Source: Cyanobacteria bacterium SIG27 (GTDB lineage Bacteria; Cyanobacteriota; Vampirovibrionia; Gastranaerophilales; Gastranaerophilaceae). From it: a stretch of 64,000 nt of DNA. The notes beneath the pieces are model-generated. The model saw only the letters and a list, made by a program, of their open reading frames with translations. It did no database searches and was not told where the DNA came from. The number at the start of each line of letters is the position of its first letter. Position 1 is the first letter of the stretch. The stretch is taken from the NCBI GenBank assembly GCA_015152565.1, contig SUTT01000004.1, positions 1-64,000 of the forward strand, read 5' to 3'. The position numbers and the translations under genes were made by a program. This document shows positions 53,661-63,732 of this stretch, piece by piece.

Positions 53661-54575
53661 CTATACCTGTAAATGTTTTTTGATACTTAGGAAGCTACCG
53701 ATTGAGCTAAATGCTACTCCGAGTACCAATACACTAAATAGTACGGCAAATTGTGCCATTGGGTCAATTGATATCATGAAAAATTCGTGCATTTTTATGA
53801 TATAGTTTTGAACTACATCAATCGGAATAATGGCAACTAGTGCCCCTAAAAAGCCGTATACTGCGCCTTGTAGTATTAAAGGAGTTTTAATATACCAATT
53901 TGAAACACCCATTAATCGCATAATTTCTATTTCTTCTTTTCTTGATTGAATTACAAGCTCAATCGTGTTGTTAATAATTGCAATTGTAAGCATACAAACT
54001 ATCACAACAAAAACCAATGTTGCAGTATTGATGATTTTATTAATCATTTCAAACTTTTGAACCAAGTCTTTAGCGTAACTTGTATCATTAATGCCATCAA
54101 TATTTTTTAAATTGTTCATAACCACTGTTATATTTTTGGTATCGTCCAATTTAACATGCAAAGTATCAGGCAGTGGGTTTGTAATATCAGGAACATCAAT
54201 TTCTTTTTTTAATTGTGCCCAAGAAGTATCTTTTGAAATATATGTTACTTTTTCAACATGTTCTAATTCTCGAACTTTTGTTATTGTTGAATTGATATCT
54301 GCCTCAGGAGATAAATAAGCGCTAACTTCCAAAGCTGAACCCATAGAAGTTACAAAAGAATTAACCGCTAAAGTTACTCTAAAAATTGAACCAAAAATTG
54401 TTAAAATTGCAGCAATTGTTGTGATAATTGCAAGATTAACAAGTCCTGTTTGCGCAATGCCTTTTGCTGTTTCAATTACAATTCGATATGCAATTCTAAT
54501 CTCAGACATCCAATCTTTTGGAATGCGAGATTTTACTTTTTGTTTTAAATTTTGATTTTTAGGTCTTCTAGTCAT
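53661..54575 (-). CDS. ftsX: Cell division protein FtsX
   Basis: Membrane subunit of the FtsEX complex that controls septal peptidoglycan hydrolases. It is 304 aa from the ATG at 54575, which has CAGGA 4 nt before it; the ORF-track start at 54593 lacks an SD. It has a basic cytoplasmic N-terminus, a first helix (LVNLAIITTIAAILTIFGSIF), an extracytoplasmic domain (ALEVSAYLSPEAD...VEKVTYISKDTSW) and three C-terminal helices with EEIEIMRLMGVSNWYIKTPLILQG. It overlaps ftsE by 8 nt. Confidence 0.94.
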   Translation of the reverse strand: MTRRPKNQNLKQKVKSRIPKDWMSEIRIAYRIVIETAKGIAQTGLVNLAIITTIAAILTIFGSIFRVTLAVNSFVTSMGSALEVSAYLSPEADINSTITKVRELEHVEKVTYISKDTSWAQLKKEIDVPDITNPLPDTLHVKLDDTKNITVVMNNLKNIDGINDTSYAKDLVQKFEMINKIINTATLVFVVIVCMLTIAIINNTIELVIQSRKEEIEIMRLMGVSNWYIKTPLILQGAVYGFLGALVAIIPIDVVQNYIIKMHEFFMISIDPMAQFAVLFSVLVLGVAFSSIGSFLSIKKHLQV

Positions 54576-55242
54576 ATGTTCCTGCTTGTACATCGTTTAA
54601 TACTTGACCATGGTCAAGGGTTATTACTCTTTTTCTGAAATAATTTACCATTGCATGATCATGAGTTGATACTAAAATGGTAATTCCTCTTTGATTAACT
54701 TGTTCTAGAATTTGCATAACTTCTAGAGAGTTTTTAGGGTCCAAGTTTCCTGTTGGCTCGTCTGCAATTAATAATGGTGGGCCATTAACAATGGCGCGAG
54801 CAATTGCAACCCTTTGTTGTTCACCACCTGATAGCTCGCATGGTTTTGAGCGATATTTATCTTCTAAACCAACAACTTTTAGCGCTCCCATTACACGAGA
54901 TTCAATTTCACGAGATGAAATACCCATTGTGCGAATAACATAAGCAATATTATCATACACAGTGTGATTTTGAAGAAGTTTATAATCCTGGAAAACTATT
55001 CCCATACATCTTCTTAATGATGGAATTTTGTTGGCAGACAAATTTCCAATATTAATTCCTGCAACAAAAACATCTCCTCTTGTAGGTTTTTCTTCAAGAT
55101 ATAACATCTTCATTAATGTTGATTTACCAGCTCCAGAAGAACCTACCAAAAATACAAATTCACCTGGGCGAATATGAAGATTGATACCTCTTAGGGCGTA
55201 TTTATTTTTATATTGTTTTACTACGTCACTTAATATTATCAT
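54568..55242 (-). CDS. ftsE: Cell division ATP-binding protein FtsE
   Basis: A 224-aa ABC ATPase partner of FtsX. Walker A is VGSSGAGKSTLMK, the Q loop is FQDYKLL, the signature is LSGGEQQRVAIARAI, Walker B is LLIADEPTGNLDP, and the H-loop is VSTHD. The order transketolase C - ftsE - ftsX - HDOD, with overlapping ends (4 nt and 8 nt), suggests one transcript. Confidence 0.97.
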   Translation of the reverse strand: MIILSDVVKQYKNKYALRGINLHIRPGEFVFLVGSSGAGKSTLMKMLYLEEKPTRGDVFVAGINIGNLSANKIPSLRRCMGIVFQDYKLLQNHTVYDNIAYVIRTMGISSREIESRVMGALKVVGLEDKYRSKPCELSGGEQQRVAIARAIVNGPPLLIADEPTGNLDPKNSLEVMQILEQVNQRGITILVSTHDHAMVNYFRKRVITLDHGQVLNDVQAGTYD

Positions 55243-56192
55243 TTTACATCCATAAATTCGATTATTTTTTCATAAATTTTCTTATCTGTAAGACCGTAAA
55301 ATTCCATTAACTGTCTTTGTTCGCCAGATTGTCCAAAAGTGTCTTTTGTTCCAATTCTATAAACTTTTGTTGGGTAATATTGGCAAAGTGCTTCACAAAC
55401 TGCACTTCCTAAGCCGCCAATAATGCTATGATTTTCAACAACTACAACTTTTCCGGTTTTCTTTGCGCTTTGCTTTAGCGCAATATGGCGGAAAGGTTTA
55501 ACAACAGGATAGTGAAGAATTTCAGCTTCAATACCAACTTCTGATAATTTTTTAGCAGCTTCAACAACTTCGTATAAAGTTTCACCGTTAGTAACTATGG
55601 TAATATCGTCACCATCTTTAACTTTAACACCTGCTGTTTGGTTGAATTTATATGTTTCAGGGTTGAAAACTGATTTTAAATTTGTCCTTGGAATTCTAAT
55701 ATACATAGGTCCAGGGGTATTTGCCGCATATTCAATAACTTGTTTAACTTCTTCGCAATCTCCAGGGACTAAAACTCTCATATCTGGAATTGAGCGCATA
55801 TAAGAAATATCTTCTAATGCTTGATGAGATGCTCCGTCTTCGCCTACTGTAATACCGCCATGGGTAGCTACAATTTTAACGTTTAATTTTGAATAGCAAA
55901 TCGTGTTTCTAATTTGATCTAAACATCTTGCAGTTGCAAACATTGCAAAAGTAGAAGCAAAAACAGTTTTACCCCCATAAGCAAGACCAGCTGCTGTTGT
56001 CATCATGTCTTGTTCTGCTATACCGCAATTAAAAAATCTTTCAGGAAATTGTTTTGCAAATTTGCAAGTTTGAGTAGAGCATGATAAATCAGCATCTAAA
56101 ACCACTATATTAGGGTTTTTTGCCCCTAATTCACATAATGTTTCACCGTATACATTTCTTGGCGATTTAACTTCGATATTCTTTGCTAACAT
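55239..56192 (-). CDS. Transketolase C-terminal subunit
   Basis: A 317-aa pyrimidine-binding plus C-terminal half of transketolase. It has CELGAKNPNIVVLDADLSCS, the catalytic Glu region NCGIAEQDMMTTAAGLAYGGK, the ATHGGITVGEDGASHQALEDISYMR loop, and the C-terminal domain GKVVVVENHSIIGGLGSAV. It pairs with the N-terminal subunit encoded directly upstream (7-nt overlap). Split transketolases are common in anaerobic Gram-positives and related lineages. It supports the non-oxidative pentose phosphate pathway. Confidence 0.94.
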   Translation of the reverse strand: MLAKNIEVKSPRNVYGETLCELGAKNPNIVVLDADLSCSTQTCKFAKQFPERFFNCGIAEQDMMTTAAGLAYGGKTVFASTFAMFATARCLDQIRNTICYSKLNVKIVATHGGITVGEDGASHQALEDISYMRSIPDMRVLVPGDCEEVKQVIEYAANTPGPMYIRIPRTNLKSVFNPETYKFNQTAGVKVKDGDDITIVTNGETLYEVVEAAKKLSEVGIEAEILHYPVVKPFRHIALKQSAKKTGKVVVVENHSIIGGLGSAVCEALCQYYPTKVYRIGTKDTFGQSGEQRQLMEFYGLTDKKIYEKIIEFMDVK

Positions 56193-56992
56193 AATTCCTC
56201 CAAAGCTTTAGCTAATTGTTCATCATTTGGAGCTTTGCCATGCCAGCCTGCGGCATTTTCCATGAATGAAACACCTTTACCTTTTATAGTATTTGCAATA
56301 ATTGCACAAAGTTTATTTGAAGCTTTTGCTTCTTTTAAAGTAGCTTCAATTTCATCGTAGTTGTGTCCGTCGATTGAATAAACTTCAAAACCGAAAGCTT
56401 TTAATTTTTCATCAAGAGGTTCTAAAGATTTAACTTCACAAGTTGCACCGTCAATTTGAAGATTGTTTTTATCAACAATTACAATTAAATTATCAAGATT
56501 TTGATTTTTAGCATTCATTAATGCTTCCCAAACGCTACCTTCTTGCATTTCGCCATCACCCATTAAAACAAAAACTTTTGAATCTTTGTTTTTATCAAGT
56601 CTTAGCGCTAGCGCCATTCCAATACCGATTGAAAGACCTTGTCCTAGCGAACCTGTTGATACTTCAATGCCGGCTAAACCAGCTCTCGAACTTGGGTGTC
56701 CTTGAAGTTTAGAACCTAGCATTCTAAAACTCATTAACATGTTGGTTGGGAAAAATCCTAAATGAGCCAAAACTGTATATAAAGCGGTTGAGGCATGACC
56801 TTTTGATAAGATAAATCTATCCCTTTTATCAAAATTAATATCTTTATCCCATTCAACTGGAACATTTAAGATTTTTTTGTATAAAACAGCTAAAATATCA
56901 ACACAAGATAATGCTCCACCGGGGTGACCAGATTTTGCATTGTGTATCATTTTTAAAATGTCGCATCGAAGTGCATTTGTAAACGTTTTCAA
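56186..56992 (-). CDS. Transketolase N-terminal subunit
   Basis: A 268-aa thiamine-diphosphate-binding half. NAKSGHPGGALSCVDILAVLY, then LSKGHASTALY, and the ThDP motif MGDGEMQEGSVWEALMNAKNQNLDNLIVIVDKNN. The start is a TTG at 56992 preceded by AAGGG; no ATG is available at the conserved N-terminus. It overlaps the C-terminal subunit gene and follows the glycosyltransferase gene by 4 nt. Confidence 0.94.
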   Translation of the reverse strand: MKTFTNALRCDILKMIHNAKSGHPGGALSCVDILAVLYKKILNVPVEWDKDINFDKRDRFILSKGHASTALYTVLAHLGFFPTNMLMSFRMLGSKLQGHPSSRAGLAGIEVSTGSLGQGLSIGIGMALALRLDKNKDSKVFVLMGDGEMQEGSVWEALMNAKNQNLDNLIVIVDKNNLQIDGATCEVKSLEPLDEKLKAFGFEVYSIDGHNYDEIEATLKEAKASNKLCAIIANTIKGKGVSFMENAAGWHGKAPNDEQLAKALEELC

Positions 56993-56996
56993 AATA

Positions 56997-57728
56997 TCAA
57001 CCCTTCTTATTTATACTAGCAATTATACACTTTATTAAAAATATTGGCAAAACAGGAAATATGCGCTTTATGCGCTCCGGTTGCAATATTGTACGGTATA
57101 ACCATTCAAGCCCAAGCTTTTGAAAGATTTTCGGTGACTCTTTTACAATTCCCGAAAAAACATCAAAACTACCACCAACCCCAACCATAACACAACCAAG
57201 CAACTCGTTTTTTAGTTTTGCAATAAGTTCTTCTTGTTTTGGTGAGCCTAAACCAACAAGCAGAATTTGAGGATTGACCTGTTTTAGCTCATTTATTATT
57301 TCATCGTCATTTGAAAAATATCCATTTCTGACATAAACAAAATTTAAATTTGGATATTGATTTAAAAAGTTTTCTTTTGCTTTTTGGATGATTTCTTCTT
57401 TTGCTCCCAAGAAAGCAATGCGATAGTTATTTTCACTTGCCAATTTAACAAGCTCACGAGAAAAATCAACTCCTCGAATTTGAGCTTTGTTAATTCCTTG
57501 AAGCTTAAGAGCAATCTTAACACCAACACCATCCATAATGTTTAAATTTGAATTTTTAATAATTTTAAAAAATTGCTCATTTTTTTGAGCATTCATAATC
57601 ATTTCAGGATTAATTGTAATAATTTGAAAATTGGTTTTATCTTCAATTGCTTTTTTAGCAATACAAAGTGCATCATTAATATCTAATAAATCAACCGGAC
57701 AATTTAATACAGATGCTCTCATACTCAT
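56997..57728 (-). CDS. WecG/TagA/CpsF-family glycosyltransferase
   Basis: A 243-aa family 26 glycosyltransferase. IITINPEMIMNAQKNEQFFKI, then NIMDGVGVKIALKLQG, RIAFLGAKEEI, and ILLVGLGSPKQEELIAKL, the family's ordered blocks, with the likely active-site Asp in MDGVG. It ends GLEWLYRTILQPERIKRIFPVLP, the C-terminal membrane-binding region. It transfers a sugar (such as ManNAc(A)) to a lipid-linked acceptor in surface glycan synthesis; the substrate is not assigned. It is the first gene of the run leading to the transketolase and ftsEX. Confidence 0.92.
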   Translation of the reverse strand: MSMRASVLNCPVDLLDINDALCIAKKAIEDKTNFQIITINPEMIMNAQKNEQFFKIIKNSNLNIMDGVGVKIALKLQGINKAQIRGVDFSRELVKLASENNYRIAFLGAKEEIIQKAKENFLNQYPNLNFVYVRNGYFSNDDEIINELKQVNPQILLVGLGSPKQEELIAKLKNELLGCVMVGVGGSFDVFSGIVKESPKIFQKLGLEWLYRTILQPERIKRIFPVLPIFLIKCIIASINKKG

Positions 57729-57853
57729 AAAACTATACTATCATAAACATTTATTTTTGGGAAATTTATCTTTATAAAATCTTTGTTTGACTATGAAATA
57801 TTAGCTTATTAAAATAGAATATACGAAAAACTGTTAATTTAAGGAAAAAATAA

Positions 57854-58846
57854 ATGAAAAAGTGTACGGCAGTAGTTGGTTGCGGTCTTTGGGGAAGAAA
57901 TATCGTTAGAAATTTCTACAATCTTGGAGCACTTCACAGCGTTTGCGATTTAGACAAAGAAAACCTAAAAATGATTCAAGAGTTATATCCAGATGTTGAA
58001 ACAACAAGTGATTTCAATGGATTGTTATCAAACCCAGATATTAAAGCTCTTTGCATTGTAACTCCTAGCCATACTCACTTTAATCTTGTTAAAAAAGCGA
58101 TTTTAGCAGGTAAACATGTTTACGTTGAAAAACCAATTTCGACATCAGCCAAAGAAGCACTTGAACTTAAAGATTTAGCTGAAGAAATGAATGTTAAACT
58201 TTTAGTTGGACATTTATTACTTTATCATCCAGCGGTTAACAGGCTTAAAATGCTTATTGCACAAGGGGTTTTAGGCGAAATTAAATACGTACAATCTGAT
58301 AGATTGAATATTAACTATTTTAAAAACGATAGAAGTGTTATGTGGGATTTAGCTCCGCATGATGTTTCAATGATAGCTCACGTTACAGGAAAAGCGCCAC
58401 TAAGAGTATTAAATGCGGTTGGTGCTGATACTGAGTTTGAAAACATTTGTGATATTACTCATCTAACAATCGAATTTGAAGATGGAGTTATTGGACAAGT
58501 TTCAGATTCTTGGATTCATCCTCAAAAAAGAGTTAGCTTGCTTGTTCGAGGCACAAAAGCAACTGCAATTTTAGATGATACCATCCAAGAAGGCAAATTA
58601 AAAGTTTACGATAATAAAAAAGGTTCTCAAAACGAAATTGAAGTTTTTGATTATCTTGAAATTGAACCATTAAAACTTGAGTGCCAACATTTTCTAAGCT
58701 GCATAGAAAACGATAAAACACCTCGTTCTGATGGTGAAAATGGATATATGATTGTTAAAATTTTAGAACAAGCAGAGGCTATGATGCTTGGAGCAGATAA
58801 AGCCATACTTGATAATCACGAATTTAAATTATCTCGTTCTAAATAA
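57854..58846 (+). CDS. Gfo/Idh/MocA-family oxidoreductase
   Basis: A 330-aa NAD(P)-dependent sugar dehydrogenase-type protein. The Rossmann start is AVVGCGLWGRNIVRNFYNLG, the EKP motif is VYVEKPIS, and the C-terminal domain has WDLAPHDVSMIAHVTG, the catalytic Asp/His region of the family. The pattern fits the WlbA/UDP-sugar dehydrogenase-like members that act on nucleotide sugars, consistent with the divergent WecG-type neighbour, but the substrate is inferred. SD AAGGA is present. It is convergent with clpB. Confidence 0.9.
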   Translation: MKKCTAVVGCGLWGRNIVRNFYNLGALHSVCDLDKENLKMIQELYPDVETTSDFNGLLSNPDIKALCIVTPSHTHFNLVKKAILAGKHVYVEKPISTSAKEALELKDLAEEMNVKLLVGHLLLYHPAVNRLKMLIAQGVLGEIKYVQSDRLNINYFKNDRSVMWDLAPHDVSMIAHVTGKAPLRVLNAVGADTEFENICDITHLTIEFEDGVIGQVSDSWIHPQKRVSLLVRGTKATAILDDTIQEGKLKVYDNKKGSQNEIEVFDYLEIEPLKLECQHFLSCIENDKTPRSDGENGYMIVKILEQAEAMMLGADKAILDNHEFKLSRSK

Positions 58847-61426
58847 TTAACCTTTTAAAAATACAATTTCATCGTTTTGAAAATCGATTTTAATACTATC
58901 GTTATCTTTAAAATTGCCTTTTAAGAGTTCTTTAGATAGCGGATTTTCAATTAATTGTCTAATTGTTCTTTTTAATGGTCGAGCTCCATACACAGGGTTA
59001 TAGCCTTGAATTGCAAGGTGTTCTTTAGCGTCAGCCGTGATTTCAAGTTGGATTTTTCGCTCAGCTAAAAGATTTTTTAAATATTCAACTTGAATATCGA
59101 CAATATGAGATAAATTATCCAATGTTAAAGCGTCAAAGAATATTGTTTCATCAATTCTATTTAAAAATTCTGGTTTAAAATATTCTCTTAATTTTTGAGT
59201 TATTTCTTCTCTTTCTTGTTCTTTATTTTTTTCACCCATCATACCTTTTAGGGCATTATCAAGAATAATATTAGAGCCAATATTAGATGTTAAAATGATA
59301 ATTGTATTTTTAAAATCAACAGTTTTACCTTTTGAATCTGTCAATCTGCCGTCATCAAAAATTTGAAGCATAATATTAAACACATCAGGGTGTGCTTTTT
59401 CTATTTCATCAAAAAGAATAACAGAATATGGTTTTTTTCTGACAGCTTGAGTTAATTGACCACCCTCGTCATAACCAACGTATCCTGGAGGGGCACCAAT
59501 TAATCTTGCTACAGAATGTTTTTCCATATATTCTGTCATATCAATTCTAATTAAGCTATCTTCATCTAAAAACATAAATTTGGATAATGCTTTAGCAAGT
59601 TCTGTTTTACCAACACCTGTTGGACCTAAGAATAGAAATGTTCCAATAGGACGTTTTGGGTCAGATAAACCACTTCGAGCACGGCGAATACTATCTGCTA
59701 TTTTTTCAACTGCTTCATCTTGTCCTATAACTTGTTTATGTAAAGTATTTTCCATATCTAAAAGCTTTTGACTTTCTTTTTCAACAAGCTTAGAAACTGG
59801 CACTCCTGTCCATTTTGAAATAATGGCAGCTATATCTTCTTCATCGATTTCTTCTTTTAAAAGAGTGTTTTTGTGTTCTTGATTTTTGGCATTTTTTAAT
59901 TGTTCAATTAATTCTGGCAATTTACCATATTGAAGCTTTGCAGCAAGTTCAAGATTATAATCTCTTTGAGCTTGTTCAATTTGATGTTTAACTTCTTCAA
60001 TTTCAGCTTTCAAGCCAACTTCACCTTTAATTGATGATTTTTCTTTTTCCCATTGCGTTTTAAGTACATCAATTTTAGAATTGATTTCATCAAGTGTTTT
60101 TTGGACTTTAGCTATTTTTTCAACATCGTTTTCATCTTTTAAAGATTGCAATTCAATCTGCAATTGAAGTTTTTGACGCTCTAATTTATCTAATTCTTCT
60201 GGCATAGAATCAATTTCAATTCTAATAGCAGAACTTGCTTCATCAACAAGGTCAATTGCTTTATCAGGTAAAAATCTATCTGTTATATATCGAGCAGATA
60301 ATTTTGCAGCAGCGACAAGAGCAGAATCTTTAATTCTTATTCCATGGTGAACTTCATATTTATCTTTTAAGCCACGAAGAATTGAAATTGTATCTTCAAC
60401 AGATGGTTCTTCAACCAAAACAGGCTGAAAACGGCGCTCTAGCGCTGGGTCTTTTTCGATATATTTTCTATATTCATTTATTGTTGTTGCCCCTAATGTT
60501 CTTACTTGCCCACGAGCAAGCATTGGTTTTAAAAGATTTCCAGCATCAGATGTCCCTTCTTGACCCCCTGCACCCACAACAGTATGCAGTTCGTCAATAA
60601 ACATGATTATTTGACCATCTGATTTTTCAACTTCTTTTAAAACTTTTTTTAATCTTTCTTCAAATTCACCTCGATACTTGGCCCCAGCAATTAAAGCACC
60701 CATATCAAGAGAAATTAAAGTAGTATTTTTAAGGCTTTCAGGAACATCTCCACGAATTATTCTTTGAGCCAAGCCCTCAACAATCGCAGTTTTACCAACG
60801 CCAGCTTCCCCAATTAAACAAGGGTTATTTTTAGAGCGACGATTCAAAACTTGAATAATTCTTCTGATTTCTTCATCTCTACCAATAACAGGGTCTAATT
60901 TACCATCATGAGCTAATTTTGTTAAATCAATTGAATATTTTTCTATTATTTTATAATCTTCATCAGCGTTTTTATTGTCCACTTTTTTATCCCCCCTAAT
61001 ATTTTTCATAGCGGTTAGAATTTTAGTTTCATTAATTTGATATTTTTCAATAATTCTTTTCAAATCTGAATTGTCAGTTTCAACCATTGCAAGCAGAATA
61101 TGCTCTGCACTAACAAACTTGTCTTTTAAATTTTCAGCTTTTTCGACTGCTTTTTCAAAAAGAGATAGTGTGTTTTTTGAAAAATAAATTTTAGATTGAA
61201 TTTCATCCACTTTTGCAAGATTTTTTAGTGCATTTTTTAAATCTTGGTTAAAAAGGTTTGTGTTTAACTTCAATTCATGAAAAAGTAAATTAACACTTTC
61301 AATGTTGCTTAAAGTCATTGAAGATAAAATATGAATAGGTTCAATAATCGTGTTATGATTTTCAAGTGCTAAATTTTGTGCGTTAAAAATCAGTTCTTTA
61401 GTTGAATCTGTGAAGTTATCAAACAT
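58847..61426 (-). CDS. clpB: ATP-dependent chaperone ClpB
   Basis: An 859-aa hexameric disaggregase that works with DnaK. Order: N domain (1-140); NBD1 with GRDEEIRRIIQVLNRRSKNNPCLIGEAGVGKT and GAKYRGEFEERL; coiled-coil M domain (about 400-525), which marks ClpB rather than ClpA/C; NBD2 with GPTGVGKTELAKAL, IRIDMTEYMEKHSVARLIGAPPGYVGYDEGG and FLNRIDE. SD GAGGG. No HrcA or other heat-shock element was seen upstream. Confidence 0.97.
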   Translation of the reverse strand: MFDNFTDSTKELIFNAQNLALENHNTIIEPIHILSSMTLSNIESVNLLFHELKLNTNLFNQDLKNALKNLAKVDEIQSKIYFSKNTLSLFEKAVEKAENLKDKFVSAEHILLAMVETDNSDLKRIIEKYQINETKILTAMKNIRGDKKVDNKNADEDYKIIEKYSIDLTKLAHDGKLDPVIGRDEEIRRIIQVLNRRSKNNPCLIGEAGVGKTAIVEGLAQRIIRGDVPESLKNTTLISLDMGALIAGAKYRGEFEERLKKVLKEVEKSDGQIIMFIDELHTVVGAGGQEGTSDAGNLLKPMLARGQVRTLGATTINEYRKYIEKDPALERRFQPVLVEEPSVEDTISILRGLKDKYEVHHGIRIKDSALVAAAKLSARYITDRFLPDKAIDLVDEASSAIRIEIDSMPEELDKLERQKLQLQIELQSLKDENDVEKIAKVQKTLDEINSKIDVLKTQWEKEKSSIKGEVGLKAEIEEVKHQIEQAQRDYNLELAAKLQYGKLPELIEQLKNAKNQEHKNTLLKEEIDEEDIAAIISKWTGVPVSKLVEKESQKLLDMENTLHKQVIGQDEAVEKIADSIRRARSGLSDPKRPIGTFLFLGPTGVGKTELAKALSKFMFLDEDSLIRIDMTEYMEKHSVARLIGAPPGYVGYDEGGQLTQAVRKKPYSVILFDEIEKAHPDVFNIMLQIFDDGRLTDSKGKTVDFKNTIIILTSNIGSNIILDNALKGMMGEKNKEQEREEITQKLREYFKPEFLNRIDETIFFDALTLDNLSHIVDIQVEYLKNLLAERKIQLEITADAKEHLAIQGYNPVYGARPLKRTIRQLIENPLSKELLKGNFKDNDSIKIDFQNDEIVFLKG

Positions 61427-61534
61427 AATTTATCCCTCAAAATAATTTATAATCTAGCTTGGCTTTCTATTTTTATTTTATAAGGATTTTTTGAAAAACT
61501 TCAAAAATTAATTTTATTTTAATTATTTAAAATT

Positions 61535-61951
61535 TTATTGTAAATCTTCCATCATAATTGCCATCGGAAAAGTACTTGTTTCTTTTATTAAAGTTTCGTT
61601 ATATTCACCTTTTTCAATAAAATCTAAAGCTTCTAAATTGGCATCATTTGCTGCTGGAAATTTTTGTGCATATAAAAATTCTTCTTTTGTAAAAGACAAA
61701 GTAGGTTCAACTACAACTTCAAATTTCGTATATGGTCTATATGGAGATTGATTAAATTTATTTGAAAAACTTCCATTCATAAATTTATCAACAGCACAAT
61801 CAAGTTCAGCTTGGCTTTTGTATTCATCTTTAAACGGGTGAATATGTTGAATATATTTAACAGAGTCAACCCCGCTACCTTGATGACGATAAATTTCTCT
61901 TTTTCCCATTAATGCTTTAAAATTTGGTTGAAAATTGTTGCTTATTCTCAT
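61535..61951 (-). CDS. Hypothetical protein with MRIS...NF start
   Basis: A 138-aa protein with no membrane segment. It begins MRISNNFQPNFKALMGKREIY, similar in form to the start of the AAA ATPase at 9391 (MRISSINNTNFGYNKKL). The rest is polar with many Phe/Tyr residues and a helical end. Not recognised. SD AAAGGAAA precedes the ATG, supporting the start. The shared start may be a targeting or docking signal (see findings). Confidence 0.6.
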   Translation of the reverse strand: MRISNNFQPNFKALMGKREIYRHQGSGVDSVKYIQHIHPFKDEYKSQAELDCAVDKFMNGSFSNKFNQSPYRPYTKFEVVVEPTLSFTKEEFLYAQKFPAANDANLEALDFIEKGEYNETLIKETSTFPMAIMMEDLQ

Positions 61952-62044
61952 TATTTATTTCCTTTTTTGTGTTTTTACAAAACTTGGGAAAAATATTTTT
62001 TGCTATTTTGGGTTAAAGATTATTTTTGTTTAAAAAATTGAATT

Positions 62045-62073
62045 TAAAAAACAATTGGGGCTTTCGCCCCAAG
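62045..62073 (-). terminator. Terminator of the AGCS symporter gene
   Basis: Minus-strand hairpin TTGGGGC-GAAA-GCCCCAA followed by TTGTTTTTT. Confidence 0.88.
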
Positions 62074-62084
62074 TAAATTCTTTG

Positions 62085-63590
62085 TTATGCTTTCTTTTGA
62101 AACAACTTATGTCTTTCACAATATCCTGCTAAATCTTTTTTGATTTCAGGACATAATATATAAAGCGCTATAACGTTTGGAATACACATTGCAATCATCA
62201 TCGCATCAGTTATATCAATAATAGATTTAACATTCATAACTGAACCGATTACGATAAATATGCAATAAATCAAATTGAAAGCTAAAACACGTTTTTTGCC
62301 TTCGCCAAACATAAATGTCCAAGCTTTTTGTCCGTAATATGCCCAAGAAATTAATGTAGACATTGCAAACAATGTTGCAATAACGGATAAAAGAATTGGT
62401 AAAAACGCTGCAACTGTTCCAAAAGCATTAGAAGCAAGTTCAATACCTGAAATTGAACCGATATGAGTTGTGTCTAGTACTCCTGAAAAAATAATTACGA
62501 ATGATGTGAATAAACAAAGTACACCAGTTAAGAATGTTTCTAATAGCGCAACGAAACCTTGCGAAACCGGTTCTTTTGTTTGAGCGGCAGCATAAACGAT
62601 TGCAGCAGCCCCTGTTCCTGCTTCGTTAGATTGAACTGATCTTCTTAAACCAATTACGATTACACCAAAAATACCGCCTGCAACTGCCTGAGGTGCAAAT
62701 GCTTGAACAACAATTGCTTTTAGTGCTTCGCCTAGATGAGTAATGTGAGCTAGAATTACAACTGAACCAGCCAAAAGGTATAATGCGCACATTGATGGAG
62801 TTAAAATTGTTGTAACTTTAGCAATTCCTTTAATTCCCCCAACAATAACAAGTCCAATTAAAATTGCAACTGTTAAACCTATAATCCAAGCGTTTGTTGC
62901 AAAAAAGCTATTTTCACCCCCAGTGATGGTTGCGATTTGTCTTGCAACTTGGTTGATTTGAATCATATTACCGCCAGTTATGCCACCGCCGATACATAAA
63001 ATTGCAAAAAGGACAGATAAGGGTTGCCCCAGCCATCTTAATTTTTTTCTTGTTAAACCATGGGCAATATAGTGCATTGGTCCGCCAGAAACTGAGCCAT
63101 CTTCGTTAAAGCGTCTATATTTAACAGCTAAAGTTGCTTCAATAAATTTAATAGACATTCCTAATAATGCGCCAACAAAAATCCAAAAAGCAGCCCCAGG
63201 TCCACCAATTGAAATTGAAATTGCCACCCCTGCAATTGAACCAATACCAATTGTTCCAGACAATGCTGTAGCTAGTGCTTGAAATGATGAAACATCGCCA
63301 CAATCGCCTTTTGATTTGTCGGCTGGTTTAATAATATTATCTACGGCGTGTTTAAAGCCCCAGATGCAAATTCCTTTAAAATAAATAGTAAAGAAAATTC
63401 CAGCAAATAAAATCCAAAGAATAATTAAAGGTACTTTTGTACCAAAAAAGTTAACTTGTAAGAAAATAACATCAGCGATTGCGTCAGTTATTGGTGCAAC
63501 CTTTTCGTCAATAAACGCATCAACGTTCATTCCTAGGGTGCGAGTCGTGCTCAATAGCAGTGCTATTGCTACGGCTAAAAATCTTGTCAT
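62085..63590 (-). CDS. Alanine/glycine:cation symporter (AGCS family)
   Basis: A 501-aa inner-membrane sodium or proton symporter for alanine/glycine. About 11 hydrophobic helices follow an N-terminal segment. The family block ALSGTIGIGSIAGVAISISIGGPGAAFWIFVGALLGMSIKFIEATLAVKYR (conserved GxGNIAGV-like and GPGAxFW motifs) and RSVQSNEAGTGAAAIVYAAAQTKEPVSQGF are present. SD AAAGGG is present. Substrate choice within the family is not determined. Confidence 0.95.
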   Translation of the reverse strand: MTRFLAVAIALLLSTTRTLGMNVDAFIDEKVAPITDAIADVIFLQVNFFGTKVPLIILWILFAGIFFTIYFKGICIWGFKHAVDNIIKPADKSKGDCGDVSSFQALATALSGTIGIGSIAGVAISISIGGPGAAFWIFVGALLGMSIKFIEATLAVKYRRFNEDGSVSGGPMHYIAHGLTRKKLRWLGQPLSVLFAILCIGGGITGGNMIQINQVARQIATITGGENSFFATNAWIIGLTVAILIGLVIVGGIKGIAKVTTILTPSMCALYLLAGSVVILAHITHLGEALKAIVVQAFAPQAVAGGIFGVIVIGLRRSVQSNEAGTGAAAIVYAAAQTKEPVSQGFVALLETFLTGVLCLFTSFVIIFSGVLDTTHIGSISGIELASNAFGTVAAFLPILLSVIATLFAMSTLISWAYYGQKAWTFMFGEGKKRVLAFNLIYCIFIVIGSVMNVKSIIDITDAMMIAMCIPNVIALYILCPEIKKDLAGYCERHKLFQKKA

Positions 63591-63732
63591 ATTCTATAAA
63601 CCCTTTCTCTTGTTTTTTTGGGGTAGCACAAGTGTAGCAAGAACAAAGCAAAATTACTATTTATAGAGTCAATATTTTAACATTTTGTAAATAAACGTAG
63701 GTTTTTAGAGTTTTTTATATTATTCTTTTCTT

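Noticed and set aside
55239-56992. Split transketolase as a broken gene.
   Set aside because: Both halves are complete with the boundaries of known two-subunit transketolases and overlapping reading frames.
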